64,000 bases of DNA from DASUPK01 sp963724665 (GCA_963724665.1 CAVRVH010000006.1:1-64000), one strand, 5' to 3'; shown: positions 18,057 to 25,907, numbered from the stretch's first letter. Numbers and translations are program-made. Notes: a model not told the origin generated them from the sequence alone.

Positions 18057-19073
18057 ATGCGTCGGAGGCTTCGCTCTCACCTCACCTACGCCGAAATCAT
18101 CTCGACGGTGACCCTGGCAACGCTCATCGCGAGCGTTGCAATCCTGGCTCCGTCCGCCAGTGGCGAGTTCCCGGGGCGCAACGGCCGGATCACCTTCATG
18201 CGTATGGACCGGGCCGGTCTTTGGCAGATCTGGGTCGCCAACGCCCATCTCGGAAACCAGACGAAGCTGACGAGCAAGGCGGCGAACAGCGGGTGGCCTG
18301 TTTGGGCACCCGGAGGCTCACGGATCGCCTTCGACACAGATCGTGCCGACCCCGACCCAAAAGATTCGACGGCGATCAACGACATCTTCACGATGAGGCC
18401 CAATGGCACCGGCGTGACCAACCTGACCCAATCGAAGGGGTTTAGCGCCGATGCCGCCTACTCGCCGGACGGACAGCACATCGCCTTCGACTCGGATCGC
18501 GGTGACTACCCGGACAAGCAGGGCATCTACGTGATGAGGGCGGACGGAACCCATCCGCGCCGGATCACCACCCTGCCGTCGAACGCCGCGAACGATCTCG
18601 CGCCCCGGTTCTCCCCCAACGGAAAGCGACTCGTGTTCACCCGCTACAAGGGCAACGGCGACTTCGCCCCCTCGGCGCTGTTCAGGGTCCGCCTGGACGG
18701 AACCCACCTTCGAAAGCTGACTCGCTACTCGATTCGGGCCGGCGACGGCGACTGGTCGCCGAATGGTAAGCGGCTTGTTTTCGAGGCCAACCCGCATAGG
18801 AAGTTCGGTGAGGTCTTCGTCGTCGACCCCGACGGCCGACACCTTAGGAATCTCACCCACAACGACGGGAAGGCCGGAGCCCGCGATCCGGTCTGGTCGC
18901 CGAACGGAAAGAAGATCCTGTTTGGGGACGGACGGCAAGTGCACCATGTGTTCAAGGACGGCCTGGCGACCATGAGGCCTGATGGCTCCTCGCGGGCCTT
19001 CATCTCTCGAAAGCCGAGGTTCGAACACCAGCCCGACTGGGAGTCGATTCCCGTCGGCCATGCGTCCGGATAA
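18057..19073 (+). CDS. Secreted TolB-like beta-propeller protein
   Basis: 338 residues. The ATG at 18057 is chosen because GGAGG lies six nt upstream and a signal peptide follows (basic MRRRLRSH, hydrophobic STVTLATLIASVAILAPSAS). The mature part has five or six WD40-like/PD40 repeats with the signature SPDGQHIAFDSDRGD, SPNGKRLVFTRYK, SPNGKRLVFEANP, SPNGKKILFGDG, each followed by a MRPNGTG/VDPDGRH-type turn. It is probably periplasmic or extracellular and acts as a binding scaffold. No Tol/Pal neighbours exist, so TolB itself is unlikely. Confidence 0.85.
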   Translation: MRRRLRSHLTYAEIISTVTLATLIASVAILAPSASGEFPGRNGRITFMRMDRAGLWQIWVANAHLGNQTKLTSKAANSGWPVWAPGGSRIAFDTDRADPDPKDSTAINDIFTMRPNGTGVTNLTQSKGFSADAAYSPDGQHIAFDSDRGDYPDKQGIYVMRADGTHPRRITTLPSNAANDLAPRFSPNGKRLVFTRYKGNGDFAPSALFRVRLDGTHLRKLTRYSIRAGDGDWSPNGKRLVFEANPHRKFGEVFVVDPDGRHLRNLTHNDGKAGARDPVWSPNGKKILFGDGRQVHHVFKDGLATMRPDGSSRAFISRKPRFEHQPDWESIPVGHASG

Positions 19074-19103
19074 CGACGCCGGGTCGCCGGGCTTTCGGAG
19101 TCG

Positions 19104-19455
19104 ATGGAAGCCTTTGATCGGCGTGAACGGTCCGTATGGCTGGCCCTGCATGACGAGGATTTCGAGATCGTCACCACTGGCGACTGGCCCGAATCCGATG
19201 CGGGTCACGGTCCCGAAGCTGCGTGGGAGCTCTACACCAGCATCGCGAACGCCTGAACTTGGAGACTTTGACCTTGTGGACGCGGGCGACAAGGTATTGG
19301 TCCGTCAGAACAATCGGCTGCGCGGGAAGACAAGTGGCATCGGTGTAGCTCTCGACTTCTGGGTTGTCGTGACGATCCTGGACGGAAAGATGCCCCGCGC
19401 TCATTGGTTCACCGACCGCGCCGAAGCCCTCGAAGCCGCCGGGCTCACGGAGTAG
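19104..19455 (+). pseudogene. NTF2-like cassette gene, frameshifted
   Basis: MEAFDRRERSVWLALHDEDF, EIVTTGDWPESDAGHGPEAA and WELYTSIANA lie in one frame; after a stop/indel near 19257 the second half LGDFDLVDAGDKVLVRQNNR, WVVVTILDGK and tail ALEAAGLTE follow in another. Part of the middle helix is missing. The DNA just before its ATG (GCCGGGCTTTCGGAGTCG) is itself a degenerate cassette tail in which the stop TAG has become TCG. Confidence 0.7.
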
Positions 19456-19472
19456 ACGATGTCGCAGGAAAC

Positions 19473-19847
19473 GTGGAGATCGTGCGGCGGGTCTACGAAA
19501 GTGTGACCGCCAGCATGGAGTGGCCTCAGGAGCTGTTCGGCGCGGACTTTGAGAGCGACATGCGTGATGTAGGTGTAGGAGTTCGCCGCTTCGACGCCAC
19601 CCAGGAAGTCCTGCACGAGTACTTCGAGACGTTCGAGGATTTCCACGTCGAGATGGAAGAACTCATCCACGCAGACGGACAGCGGGTGGTCAACACGATG
19701 CGCGACGGCGGTCGCCTCAGGGGCAGTGATGCCGAGGTCTCGAACACCTACTTCCACGGTTGGACCTTCGGCGACGGCAAGATCGTTCGCCTCTCGGTCC
19801 ACAGCGAGCTGAACCGAGCCCTCCAAGCCGCCGGGCTGTCGGAGTAG
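19473..19847 (+). CDS. NTF2-like cassette protein with displaced start
   Basis: Homology begins NVEIVRRVYESVTASMEWPQ and ends ALQAAGLSE. The constant start at 19459 (ATGTCGCAGGAAACGTGG) lacks one base compared with the family (CAGGAGAACGTGG), so that ATG is out of frame and the usable start is the GTG at 19473, costing about five residues. The core has FGADFESDMRDVG, LHEYFETFEDFHVEMEELI and YFHGWTFGDGKIVRLSV. A single deletion in the constant region is either a real mutation or a read error. Confidence 0.7.
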   Translation: MEIVRRVYESVTASMEWPQELFGADFESDMRDVGVGVRRFDATQEVLHEYFETFEDFHVEMEELIHADGQRVVNTMRDGGRLRGSDAEVSNTYFHGWTFGDGKIVRLSVHSELNRALQAAGLSE

Positions 19848-19850
19848 GCG

Positions 19851-20243
19851 ATGTCGCAGGAACCAGAAGACCTCGTTCGGGCGGCGGAGGAGGCCTTCAA
19901 CCGACGCGAGATCGAGGCAATGGTTGCGCTGGTCCACCCGGAGATCGAGTGGGAAACAGGCTTGCCAGGAACACCGACGTACCAGGGTCGTGAGGGAGTG
20001 CGTCAGCTCTTTCGAGACATCGAGACGGCGTGGGACGACTTGGCAGTGCGAGCCAACCTTGAAACGCTGCGAGGCGAGGTCATGGTTGTCCATTGGCGGA
20101 TGAAGGGTCGCGGGATAACCTCTGGCGCGACCTTCGAGCAGAGCCAGTACGTAGCCGTCGAGTTCAGGGACGGTCTTGCCATTCACATGCGTGCCTTCCA
20201 GACTGCGACCGAAGCCCTCGAAGCCGCCGGGTTCTCGGAGTAG
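19851..20243 (+). CDS. NTF2/SnoaL-like cassette protein
   Basis: 130 residues. MSQEPEDLVRAAEEAFNRRE (helix 1), VHPEIEWETGLPGTPTYQGR, EGVRQLFRDIETAWDD, EVMVVHWRMKGRGITSGATF and the tail ALEAAGFSE. Stop-to-start spacing from the previous gene is 3 nt (TAGGCGATG), with GGAG inside the last codons as its ribosome site. It has the usual pocket features of the fold but no clear catalytic Asp/His pair. Confidence 0.85.
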   Translation: MSQEPEDLVRAAEEAFNRREIEAMVALVHPEIEWETGLPGTPTYQGREGVRQLFRDIETAWDDLAVRANLETLRGEVMVVHWRMKGRGITSGATFEQSQYVAVEFRDGLAIHMRAFQTATEALEAAGFSE

Positions 20244-20321
20244 GCCAAGCTGACGGAGTTCTGCCCTTGACGTAGTACCTCCTCAGCCAGGCCACGGCCA
20301 GAGCGGCATACTGCGTAGGCG

Positions 20322-20720
20322 ATGTCGCAGGAGAACGTGGAGATCGTGCGGCGGGTCTACGAGGCCATCTCGCGTAACGACCTCGAAGCGGTGTTCGAGG
20401 CAGCGGAGCCGGGCGTGGAACTGATCCCTCCCGGCCAATCCCCAACCAGCGAGTCTGTGAGGGGTATCGAGGGGATCAAAGCCTGGTTGGCGGATCAGCA
20501 GAAGACTGTCGGCGATTTGTCGCTTGAGCTGGAGGACCTGATCGAGGTCGAGGAGGTTGTCGTCGCGCTCCTCTTGCTGCAGATTCGTCCCCACGGTGCG
20601 GATGCCGACTTCGAGCTGCGGATTGCTCACCTCTGGACGCTGCGCGATGGAAAGCTGATCCGTTGTGAGGTCTTCCCCGAGCGGAAGCAAGCCCTCGAAG
20701 CCGCCGGGCTGTCGGAGTAG
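20322..20720 (+). CDS. NTF2/SnoaL-like cassette protein, solitary
   Basis: 132 residues: MSQENVEIVRRVYEAISRND, FEAAEPGVELIPPGQSP, GIEGIKAWLADQQKTVG, EEVVVALLLLQIRPHGADAD, HLWTLRDGKLIRCEVF, ALEAAGLSE. A closely similar protein is encoded on neither side; the gene is preceded by the leader CATACTGCGTAGGCG instead of a coupled stop, 78 nt after the preceding stop, so it is probably transcribed from its own promoter. Confidence 0.85.
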   Translation: MSQENVEIVRRVYEAISRNDLEAVFEAAEPGVELIPPGQSPTSESVRGIEGIKAWLADQQKTVGDLSLELEDLIEVEEVVVALLLLQIRPHGADADFELRIAHLWTLRDGKLIRCEVFPERKQALEAAGLSE

Positions 20721-20792
20721 CGCGGCGGCGATCCTCGGCGGCGGTGGTGGAGCTGCCAGCGATGGGGCCGCGAACCACTACAGTCGCGTTCC

Positions 20793-20936
20793 ATGACCGA
20801 CGCCCCCCAGCCTGAACAGAAGACCAAGCCTGGCGAGCCGGTCGAGAAGCCCGTCCCAACACGGCGAAGCTTCTTCGGTGCGATCAAGCAGGCCGCGCAA
20901 GACGCAGTGGTCAAGCGCACCAGCACCAAGGGGTAG
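20793..20936 (+). CDS. 47-residue microprotein with RR motif
   Basis: MTDAPQPEQKTKPGEPVEKP then VPTRRSFFGAIKQAAQDAVV and KRTSTKG. A disordered, Pro/Lys/Glu-rich first half is followed by an amphipathic helix that starts with a twin-arginine-like RRSFF. There is no long hydrophobic stretch, so a true Tat signal is unlikely. A helical binding peptide or precursor peptide is possible. The ATG follows GCGTTCC without a strong ribosome site. It sits after a solitary cassette gene. Confidence 0.5.
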   Translation: MTDAPQPEQKTKPGEPVEKPVPTRRSFFGAIKQAAQDAVVKRTSTKG

Positions 20937-21330
20937 TTCGCAGCGAAAAGCGGGGGGATTGGGCGGGGTTCCCGCAGGCTTCGGGCCGCAGCCCGGCCAC
21001 CCTTCGCAGGGCGACCGCGCCACGCCTGCTGGCGTCGACGCCGATTCACCGGCTCAGACATCGCCGAATCGACATTTCGACGTCGTCCCCAGCGCCGACA
21101 CCGTCGACGGCCAAAATGGCGGAGCATTCGCGCTGGCGGGATCCTCGCTCTCGGGAGCGGCGGGATGTGGCTCTTGGCGGATATGCACCCCCGCGCAAAG
21201 GAGTAACGTCGCCTGAACAGATGAAGCTGGCCTGACCGGCCGCCCGGCCCAGCGACCCGCTTGGTCGGCCCTCCCGGCTCCATCTAAACGAACGAACGGC
21301 CTCGCCCGAGGCCAAAGGGAGGCAGCAATT
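20937..21330 (+). other. Non-coding stretch with hairpin before the SGNH gene
   Basis: No supported ORF. GGCCTC GCCC GAGGCC at 21298-21313 forms a 6-bp stem immediately upstream of the AAAGGGAGG ribosome site of the next gene, so it might modulate its translation. Confidence 0.4.
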
Positions 21331-22173
21331 ATGCGCAAAGCGATGATGATCGCTGGGCTGATTCTCGCGCTCGGCCTTCTCGCCCCGGTTGGGGCTGCCG
21401 CTCCCAATGTTCCCACCGTCGGGCCGGGGGCGCCGTACCTCGCGCTCGGCGACTCGATCACGTTCGGCTACGAGGAGCCGCAGGTCCTGCCGCCCCCCGA
21501 ATACACCAAGCCGGCCAGCTTTCACGCCTTCCCCGAGTTCGTCGGCGATGCGCTTCACCTGCGGCCTACGAACGCCGCCTGCCCGGGAGAGACCGCTGCA
21601 AGCTTCATCAACCCGAACGCCCCGAACCTTGGCTGCGAGCCCGGCTACCGCACGGCCTTCCCGCTGCACGTCAGCTACAAGGGCAGCCAGCTGTCCTTCG
21701 CGATCCGATTCCTAAGAAAGCATCCGCGGACGCGGTTGGTGTCGCTGATGATCGGCGCCAACGACTTCGCCCTCTGTCAGCGAACCACAAGCGACGGGTG
21801 CACCAGCGAGCGGCAAGCCACCTTGGACAAGATCACGCGCAACATCCATCGCATCTTGGTCGCGATCCGGAACAAGGCGAACTACGAGGGCCGGCTCGTC
21901 CTTCTCCACTACTACTCGCTCAACTACGCCGTTCCGTTGTTCAACGAGACCCGCCAAGCGCTTAACTCCGCCGCCGACGCTGGGGCAAAGGGATTGCGCG
22001 TCATACGGGCGGACGGATTCGGCCAGTTCCGCCAGGGGTCAGCCCATTCCGGCGGTAGCCCGTGCACCGCCGGGCTCTTGACCCAGCTGGGAGGCGGCGG
22101 CTGCGGCGTGCACCCGAGCTACGCGGGCCACGGACTGCTCGCCCTGGCCTTGGAGAGAGTCATTAGGCGGTGA
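21331..22173 (+). CDS. Secreted SGNH/GDSL hydrolase
   Basis: 280 residues. Signal peptide MRKAMMIAGLILALGLLAPV with cleavage near GAAA. SGNH blocks: block I YLALGDSITFGYEEP (nucleophile Ser), block II/Gly and Asn in ACPGETAASF, block III MIGANDFALC, and the last block CGVHPSYAGHGLLA with catalytic His. Cys residues suggest disulfides outside the cell. It is an esterase/lipase-type enzyme of unknown substrate. GGGAGG precedes the ATG at good spacing. It interrupts the NTF2 array, and a degenerate cassette tail follows it. Confidence 0.9.
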   Translation: MRKAMMIAGLILALGLLAPVGAAAPNVPTVGPGAPYLALGDSITFGYEEPQVLPPPEYTKPASFHAFPEFVGDALHLRPTNAACPGETAASFINPNAPNLGCEPGYRTAFPLHVSYKGSQLSFAIRFLRKHPRTRLVSLMIGANDFALCQRTTSDGCTSERQATLDKITRNIHRILVAIRNKANYEGRLVLLHYYSLNYAVPLFNETRQALNSAADAGAKGLRVIRADGFGQFRQGSAHSGGSPCTAGLLTQLGGGGCGVHPSYAGHGLLALALERVIRR

Positions 22174-22196
22174 GGTGAGTGTGTTCCCCCGAAAGG

Positions 22197-22232
22197 ACCG
22201 AGACCCTCGAAGCCACCGAGCTTGGGCAGTAG
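22197..22232 (+). pseudogene. Orphan cassette tail in front of the main run
   Basis: ACCGAGACCCTCGAAGCCAC then CGAGCTTGGGCAGTAG reads TETLEATELGQ-stop, a mutated ALEAAGLSE end. It is followed by GCG and the ATG of the next gene, so a gene copy ahead of the run was deleted down to its last 11 codons. Confidence 0.6.
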
Positions 22233-22235
22233 GCG

Positions 22236-22625
22236 ATGTCGCAGGCAGATGTTGAGACGCTTCGCTTGGGTTATGAAGCCGCGAGTCGCGGAGACTGGGA
22301 TGGTCTCCTCCGCGGCATGCACCCAGACATCGAATGGAAGACGATTCGCACCGGCGGCCCGTATCGCGGCCAGGACGAGGTCAGGCGGTTCATGGAGGAT
22401 CAGCGCGAGCCGTTCGAGGAAGTGGCGACTGAGCCTGAGGAGGTGTTCGAGCACGGTGATCGGATCGTGGTGTTCGTGCGCATACGGGCTCGACCCCGTG
22501 GAAGCGATGCCGTGGTGGAAAACCTGGTCGGACACTGTTGGACCATGCGCGACGGTAAGGCCGCCCGCTGCGAGACGTTCCCGAGGCGCGAGGACGCCCT
22601 CAAAGCGGCTGGACTTAAGGAGTAG
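22236..22625 (+). CDS. NTF2-like cassette protein, first of seven in a row
   Basis: 129 residues: MSQADVETLRLGYEAASRGD, GMHPDIEWKTIRTGGPYRGQ, DEVRRFMEDQREPFEEV, GDRIVVFVRIRARPRGSDAV and HCWTMRDGKAARCETF. The tail ALKAAGLKE departs in codons (gcc ctc aaa gcg gct) from the constant form and ends AAG GAG TAG, giving a full AAGGAG ribosome site for the next gene. Confidence 0.87.
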   Translation: MSQADVETLRLGYEAASRGDWDGLLRGMHPDIEWKTIRTGGPYRGQDEVRRFMEDQREPFEEVATEPEEVFEHGDRIVVFVRIRARPRGSDAVVENLVGHCWTMRDGKAARCETFPRREDALKAAGLKE

Positions 22626-22628
22626 GCG

Positions 22629-23024
22629 ATGTCGCAGGAGAACGTCGATCTGTTCATGAAAACCGTCGAGGCGTTCAATCACATGGATGTACCGGGCTCC
22701 CTACGATTCCTCGATCCCGAGGTCCGGGTCGAGCACCGGCTCGCAGCGTTGCAGGGCGTCTACAACGGGCTCGACGGTGTGAGGGGCTTCCTGGAGGATG
22801 TCGCTGCACACTTCGACGCTCTCAAAGTTGACTGCCCGGACGTCCGGGACCTGGGCGATCGCGTGCTGGCCCTGGGCACCACCCGCCTCACTGGCAAGGG
22901 AAGCGGCGTCGAGACCGACATGCCCTTCGCGGTGGTGGCGAGCTTCAGGGATGGGCGGATGACCCAGTTCACCGACTTCGGGGACAAGGACCAAGCCCTC
23001 GAAGCCGCCGGGCTGTCGGAGTAG
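22629..23024 (+). CDS. NTF2-like cassette protein, second of seven
   Basis: 131 residues: MSQENVDLFMKTVEAFNHMD, FLDPEVRVEHRLAALQG, YNGLDGVRGFLEDVAAHFDA, DRVLALGTTRLTGKGSGVET, FAVVASFRDGRMTQFTDF, ALEAAGLSE. 3-nt spacer to both neighbours. The pocket-lining HxR/D pattern differs from the neighbours, suggesting a different ligand. Confidence 0.87.
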   Translation: MSQENVDLFMKTVEAFNHMDVPGSLRFLDPEVRVEHRLAALQGVYNGLDGVRGFLEDVAAHFDALKVDCPDVRDLGDRVLALGTTRLTGKGSGVETDMPFAVVASFRDGRMTQFTDFGDKDQALEAAGLSE

Positions 23025-23027
23025 GCG

Positions 23028-23453
23028 ATGTCGCAGGAGAACTTGGAGTCGTCGGAGTGGATCCAGAACATGCGCCGTGCGATCGAAGCGTGGAATCGCG
23101 AGGATCTCGACGCGTTCTTGGAGACGTGGCACCCGGAGTGCGAGTGGCGCCCGGCCTTCCCGCGCAGCCTGGAAAAAGTCGGGGTGGTCTACCGAGGCCG
23201 TGAAGGCATCGCCCGAGCCTGGCATGGCGTTCGTGGGGTTTGGGCGGAATATCGTCTAGATCCCGAGGACGCGCAGGTCGTCGGACAGCAGCTTGTGGCC
23301 GTAGGCCAGGTCTATGCACGCGGGATCGCAAGCGGCCTAGAACTTGATTCAGGATGGAGTGCTCTCGCCAGCTTTCGTGACGGACTGGCGATCAGCGCAT
23401 GGGACTGGCTTGACCGAGACGAAGCGTTCAGAGCCGCCGGGCTTAAGGAGTAG
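23028..23453 (+). CDS. NTF2-like cassette protein, third of seven
   Basis: 141 residues, slightly longer at the N-terminus: MSQENLESSEWIQNMRRAIE, WHPECEWRPAFPRSLEKVGV, VYRGREGIARAWHGVRGVW, then GQVYARGIASGLELDSGWSA and FRDGLAISAWDWLDRDEAFR. The tail is AAGLKE with AAGGAG before the stop. The spacer to the next start is GAG rather than GCG (TAGGAGATG). Confidence 0.87.
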   Translation: MSQENLESSEWIQNMRRAIEAWNREDLDAFLETWHPECEWRPAFPRSLEKVGVVYRGREGIARAWHGVRGVWAEYRLDPEDAQVVGQQLVAVGQVYARGIASGLELDSGWSALASFRDGLAISAWDWLDRDEAFRAAGLKE

Positions 23454-23456
23454 GAG

Positions 23457-23864
23457 ATGTCGCAGGAGAACATTGAGATTGCCACCGCTGCGTTGCGAGC
23501 TGCCTTCGCTCGACCCGAGCCCGACTTTGATGCGATCAACAGGCTCTACGACGCCGATCACGTCCTGGTTCCGGTCGGCGCAGGCGGGCTCGAAGATGAG
23601 GCCCGCGGAGCGGCTGGGTATCAGGCATGGCGAACGGAGGTGGGCGACGTCATGGACCCGGAGTTCCAGGTGGAAGGCGCCGTGGACATTGGGTCTGACA
23701 AGGTGCTGGCCGTGATCAGCAGCCATTTCAGCGGCACGTCCAGCGGCGTGAGCATGGACCAACGCATGTGGTTGGTGGTAACCCTGAGCGCCGGAAAGGT
23801 CACCCGCACCGAGGCCTATGGCGACCCCAGCGAAGCTCTCGAAGCCGCCGGGCTGTCGGAGTAG
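23457..23864 (+). CDS. NTF2-like cassette protein, fourth of seven
   Basis: 135 residues: MSQENIEIATAALRAAFARP, FDAINRLYDADHVLVPVGAG, GLEDEARGAAGYQAWRTEVG, DKVLAVISSHFSGTSSGVSM, LVVTLSAGKVTRTEAYG, ALEAAGLSE. Helix 1 is Ala-rich and the usual EW after the first strand is replaced by VLVPV. Confidence 0.87.
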   Translation: MSQENIEIATAALRAAFARPEPDFDAINRLYDADHVLVPVGAGGLEDEARGAAGYQAWRTEVGDVMDPEFQVEGAVDIGSDKVLAVISSHFSGTSSGVSMDQRMWLVVTLSAGKVTRTEAYGDPSEALEAAGLSE

Positions 23865-23867
23865 GCG

Positions 23868-24266
23868 ATGTCGCAGGAGAACGCCGACAGAATCCGGCGG
23901 GCCTATGAGGTTTGGAATGAGTCGGGTCCAGCAGCGGTGACGGATCAGTTCTGGGCTGAGGATGCCGTCTACCGCGAGGGGCCGGGCTGGCCAAATGCCG
24001 GTGTCTACGAAGGGCGTGCAGCCGCCCTTGAACGCATGCAAAGTCTGATCGACCTGATGGGGTCGATCGAGGTGCGCCTCGATGAGTTGATCGATGTCGG
24101 AGATGGCCGCTTGGTTGCCTGCACGAGCATGGTCGGGGAGGGTGCGAACGCGCCCTACACCCAGTCCTTCGCCGTCGTGCATCGCCTGCGAGACGGCTTC
24201 ATCGTCGAGGCCGACTACTACCTCGACCGCGCCCAGGCCCTCGAAGCCGCCGGGCTTGAGGAATAG
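23868..24266 (+). CDS. NTF2-like cassette protein, fifth of seven
   Basis: 132 residues: MSQENADRIRRAYEVWNESG, FWAEDAVYREGPGWPNAGVY, EGRAAALERMQSLIDLMG, DGRLVACTSMVGEGANAPYT, VHRLRDGFIVEADYYL, ALEAAGLEE. The GRGRGSG hairpin typical of siblings is replaced by MVGEGANAP. The EE end still supplies GAGGAA before the stop. Confidence 0.87.
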   Translation: MSQENADRIRRAYEVWNESGPAAVTDQFWAEDAVYREGPGWPNAGVYEGRAAALERMQSLIDLMGSIEVRLDELIDVGDGRLVACTSMVGEGANAPYTQSFAVVHRLRDGFIVEADYYLDRAQALEAAGLEE

Positions 24267-24269
24267 GCG

Positions 24270-24665
24270 ATGTCGCGGGAGAACGTCGAAGTCGTGCGGG
24301 CCGCTTTCGAGCAGTACTCCCGCGGCGACTTCAGCGCGTTATTCGCGGCCATAACTGAGAATTTCGAGTTCGTGACCGCCGCAGAGATGCCCGACGCGGG
24401 GAGCTATCGGGGTCAGGAAGCGCGAGAGTGGTTGACGGCGTACATGGAGTCCTTCGACGGATTCACGATGGAGGCGACGGAGGTCATCGACGCCGGAGAC
24501 AAAGCGGTGAGCGCGGTCCTGCAACGAGGCCGCCCGCGCGGGAGCGAGGCCCCTGTCGAGAGTCGCTGGTGGCAGGTCGTGACCTTTGGGGACGACGGGG
24601 TCGCCAGGGTCGAGATGTTCTCTCAGCGCGACCAGGCCCTCGAAGCCGCCGGGCTTTCGGAGTAG
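24270..24665 (+). CDS. NTF2-like cassette protein, sixth of seven
   Basis: 131 residues: MSRENVEVVRAAFEQYSRGD, ITENFEFVTAAEMPDAGSYR, GQEAREWLTAYMESFDGF, DKAVSAVLQRGRPRGSEAPV, WWQVVTFGDDGVARVEMF, ALEAAGLSE. The start variant ATGTCGCGGGAG (Arg for Gln) is shared with the genes at 26340 and 30303. Confidence 0.87.
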   Translation: MSRENVEVVRAAFEQYSRGDFSALFAAITENFEFVTAAEMPDAGSYRGQEAREWLTAYMESFDGFTMEATEVIDAGDKAVSAVLQRGRPRGSEAPVESRWWQVVTFGDDGVARVEMFSQRDQALEAAGLSE

Positions 24666-24669
24666 GCCG

Positions 24670-25077
24670 GTGGCACGGGAGGAGGTGGAAGTGGTCCGGA
24701 CTTTCGTTGAGCGGTGGGACGCGAACGATCTCGGGCCCGCTCTTGAATTGCTTGCGCCGGGTGTCGAATGGCACCCTGCACCTACCATCTTCAGCGGAGA
24801 CAGGATCCTCCATGGTGTGAAAGCCGTGCTCGAACACATGCAGGAGTTGCTCGAAACAGAAGACCTTGACAAGGCCGAGGCGACCATCGAGCGGATAATC
24901 GATCTTGGTGATGAGGTTCTTGTGCTCGAACACGAGGTTTACGTGGGACGAGCTAGCGGAGTCCGCACCGAGACGAGACGCGGGGGCCTCTACAAGGTCG
25001 CCGATGGCCGAATCGTCCGCGTCCGTGGTTTCATGAGCCAGGAGGATGCCCTCGAAGCCGCCGGGCTGTCGGAGTAG
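24670..25077 (+). CDS. NTF2-like cassette protein, seventh of seven
   Basis: 135 residues with a GTG start (VAREEVEVVRTFVERWDAND), four nt after the previous stop instead of three. LLAPGVEWHPAPTIFSGDRI, LHGVKAVLEHMQELLETEDL, DEVLVLEHEVYVGRASGVRT, YKVADGRIVRVRGFM, ALEAAGLSE. The run ends here and the non-coding element A begins directly after the stop. Confidence 0.85.
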   Translation: MAREEVEVVRTFVERWDANDLGPALELLAPGVEWHPAPTIFSGDRILHGVKAVLEHMQELLETEDLDKAEATIERIIDLGDEVLVLEHEVYVGRASGVRTETRRGGLYKVADGRIVRVRGFMSQEDALEAAGLSE

Positions 25078-25420
25078 CGCCCTCAGCCGTCGCAGCCCTG
25101 CTCGATCTACCTCCTCGATCAGCAGTCCCGGCCACGTCGGTGCGACCGATTCGCCCAGCTACCACCGCCGCTTACTACCGATGAGCAAAGGGGGGTGTCC
25201 CAGAACCTGACGATGCAATAAGCATGCTTTTCCTGAGAGTGGAGGAGGTTGATCCAAGCCCCCAACACCATGACCACGTTCCGTAACTCACCACTTCCAC
25301 CAACCTCGTACCTTGACTGCATCTCAGACCTTCTCAGGAACTCCATCTGCGGCTCTGAGAGGCACTGCAGTCCTTCATGACGGATCGGTAAGGAACAGTC
25401 CAGGAGGCTCTTAGAACGCC
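25078..25420. repeat. Non-coding element A (copy 1 of a ~350-bp repeat)
   Basis: Aligns with 31329-31680. Both copies begin right after a cassette stop (GTAGCGCCCTCAGCCG) and end at GGAGGCTCTTAGAACG. The best block is 25323-25418 (CTCAGACCTTCTCAGGAAC, CCATCTGCGGCTCTGAGAGG, CACTGCAGTCCT, CATGACGGATCGG), with another block at 25240-25284 (GAGGAGGTTGA, AACACCATG, CCACGTTCCGTA). TCTCAG and CTGAGA can pair. The minus-strand ORF through the block shows mostly amino-acid-changing differences between copies, so it is probably not protein-coding. It may encode an RNA or be a recombination site. Confidence 0.75.
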
Positions 25421-25488
25421 TGCCCGAGTGGGGCTTGCTGCATTCGTGACCCTCCCACACGGCCCCTTGCTGGCAAGGCGCCTTGGGG

Positions 25489-25531
25489 AGATACTGCGGG
25501 GGCGATGTCGCAGGAGGAATACGTCCGATGA
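25489..25531 (+). pseudogene. Orphan cassette leader and head
   Basis: AGATACTGCGGGGGCGATGT then CGCAGGAGGAATACGTCCGATGA: the standard leader followed by an eight-residue ORF MSQEEYVR-stop, clearly the start of a cassette gene (MSQENVEVVR) cut off at codon nine. Confidence 0.6.
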
Positions 25532-25552
25532 GACCGATCCGCTAGAGAAGCC

Positions 25553-25907
25553 GTGACCGATCACGCCGCGACCGTCCGCCGCTTACGAGCTTTGGGGAGA
25601 CCGCGATGCGGCGTCGCGCTTGGCGATCCTCAGCGAGATCTGGGCCGAAGACGGCGTATACACCGATCCTGAGGTGCCAGGTGGTGTGCTTGGTCGCGAC
25701 GCACTCTCGGACTTGGTTGCCGCCTCCCACGACGAGATGCCGGGGCTCGATATCAGAGCCACCAGCCCACTCGTCGTCCTCGGTGAGCGAGGCTGGTACC
25801 GCTGGGAGGCGACTACCGCAGGCGGTGAGACGTTCGACGGCATCGACTTCATCGAGTTCGCACACGACGGTCGGATCCAGCGGCTGACGAACTTCTACGA
25901 CGCCTGA
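25553..25907 (+). pseudogene. NTF2-like protein of a second subfamily, frameshifted
   Basis: The GTG at 25553 reads VTDHAATVR, then one base is missing and AYELWGDRDAASRLAILSEI, WAEDGVYTDPEVPGGVLGRD, ERGWYRWEATTAGGETFDGI and IEFAHDGRIQRLTNFYDA follow in the other frame. This is a SnoaL-like domain of about 118 residues without the constant ends. The ORF from 25620 alone covers only the last 95 residues. Confidence 0.7.

Noticed and set aside
20820..20900. Tat signal peptide in the 47-residue protein
   Set aside because: RRSFF is followed by an amphipathic, charged helix, not by a hydrophobic stretch.
25119..25460. Protein-coding reading of element A on the minus strand (113 codons)
   Set aside because: The corresponding reading in element B has mostly amino-acid-changing differences and diverges by frame after ~40 codons; no start or ribosome site is conserved.
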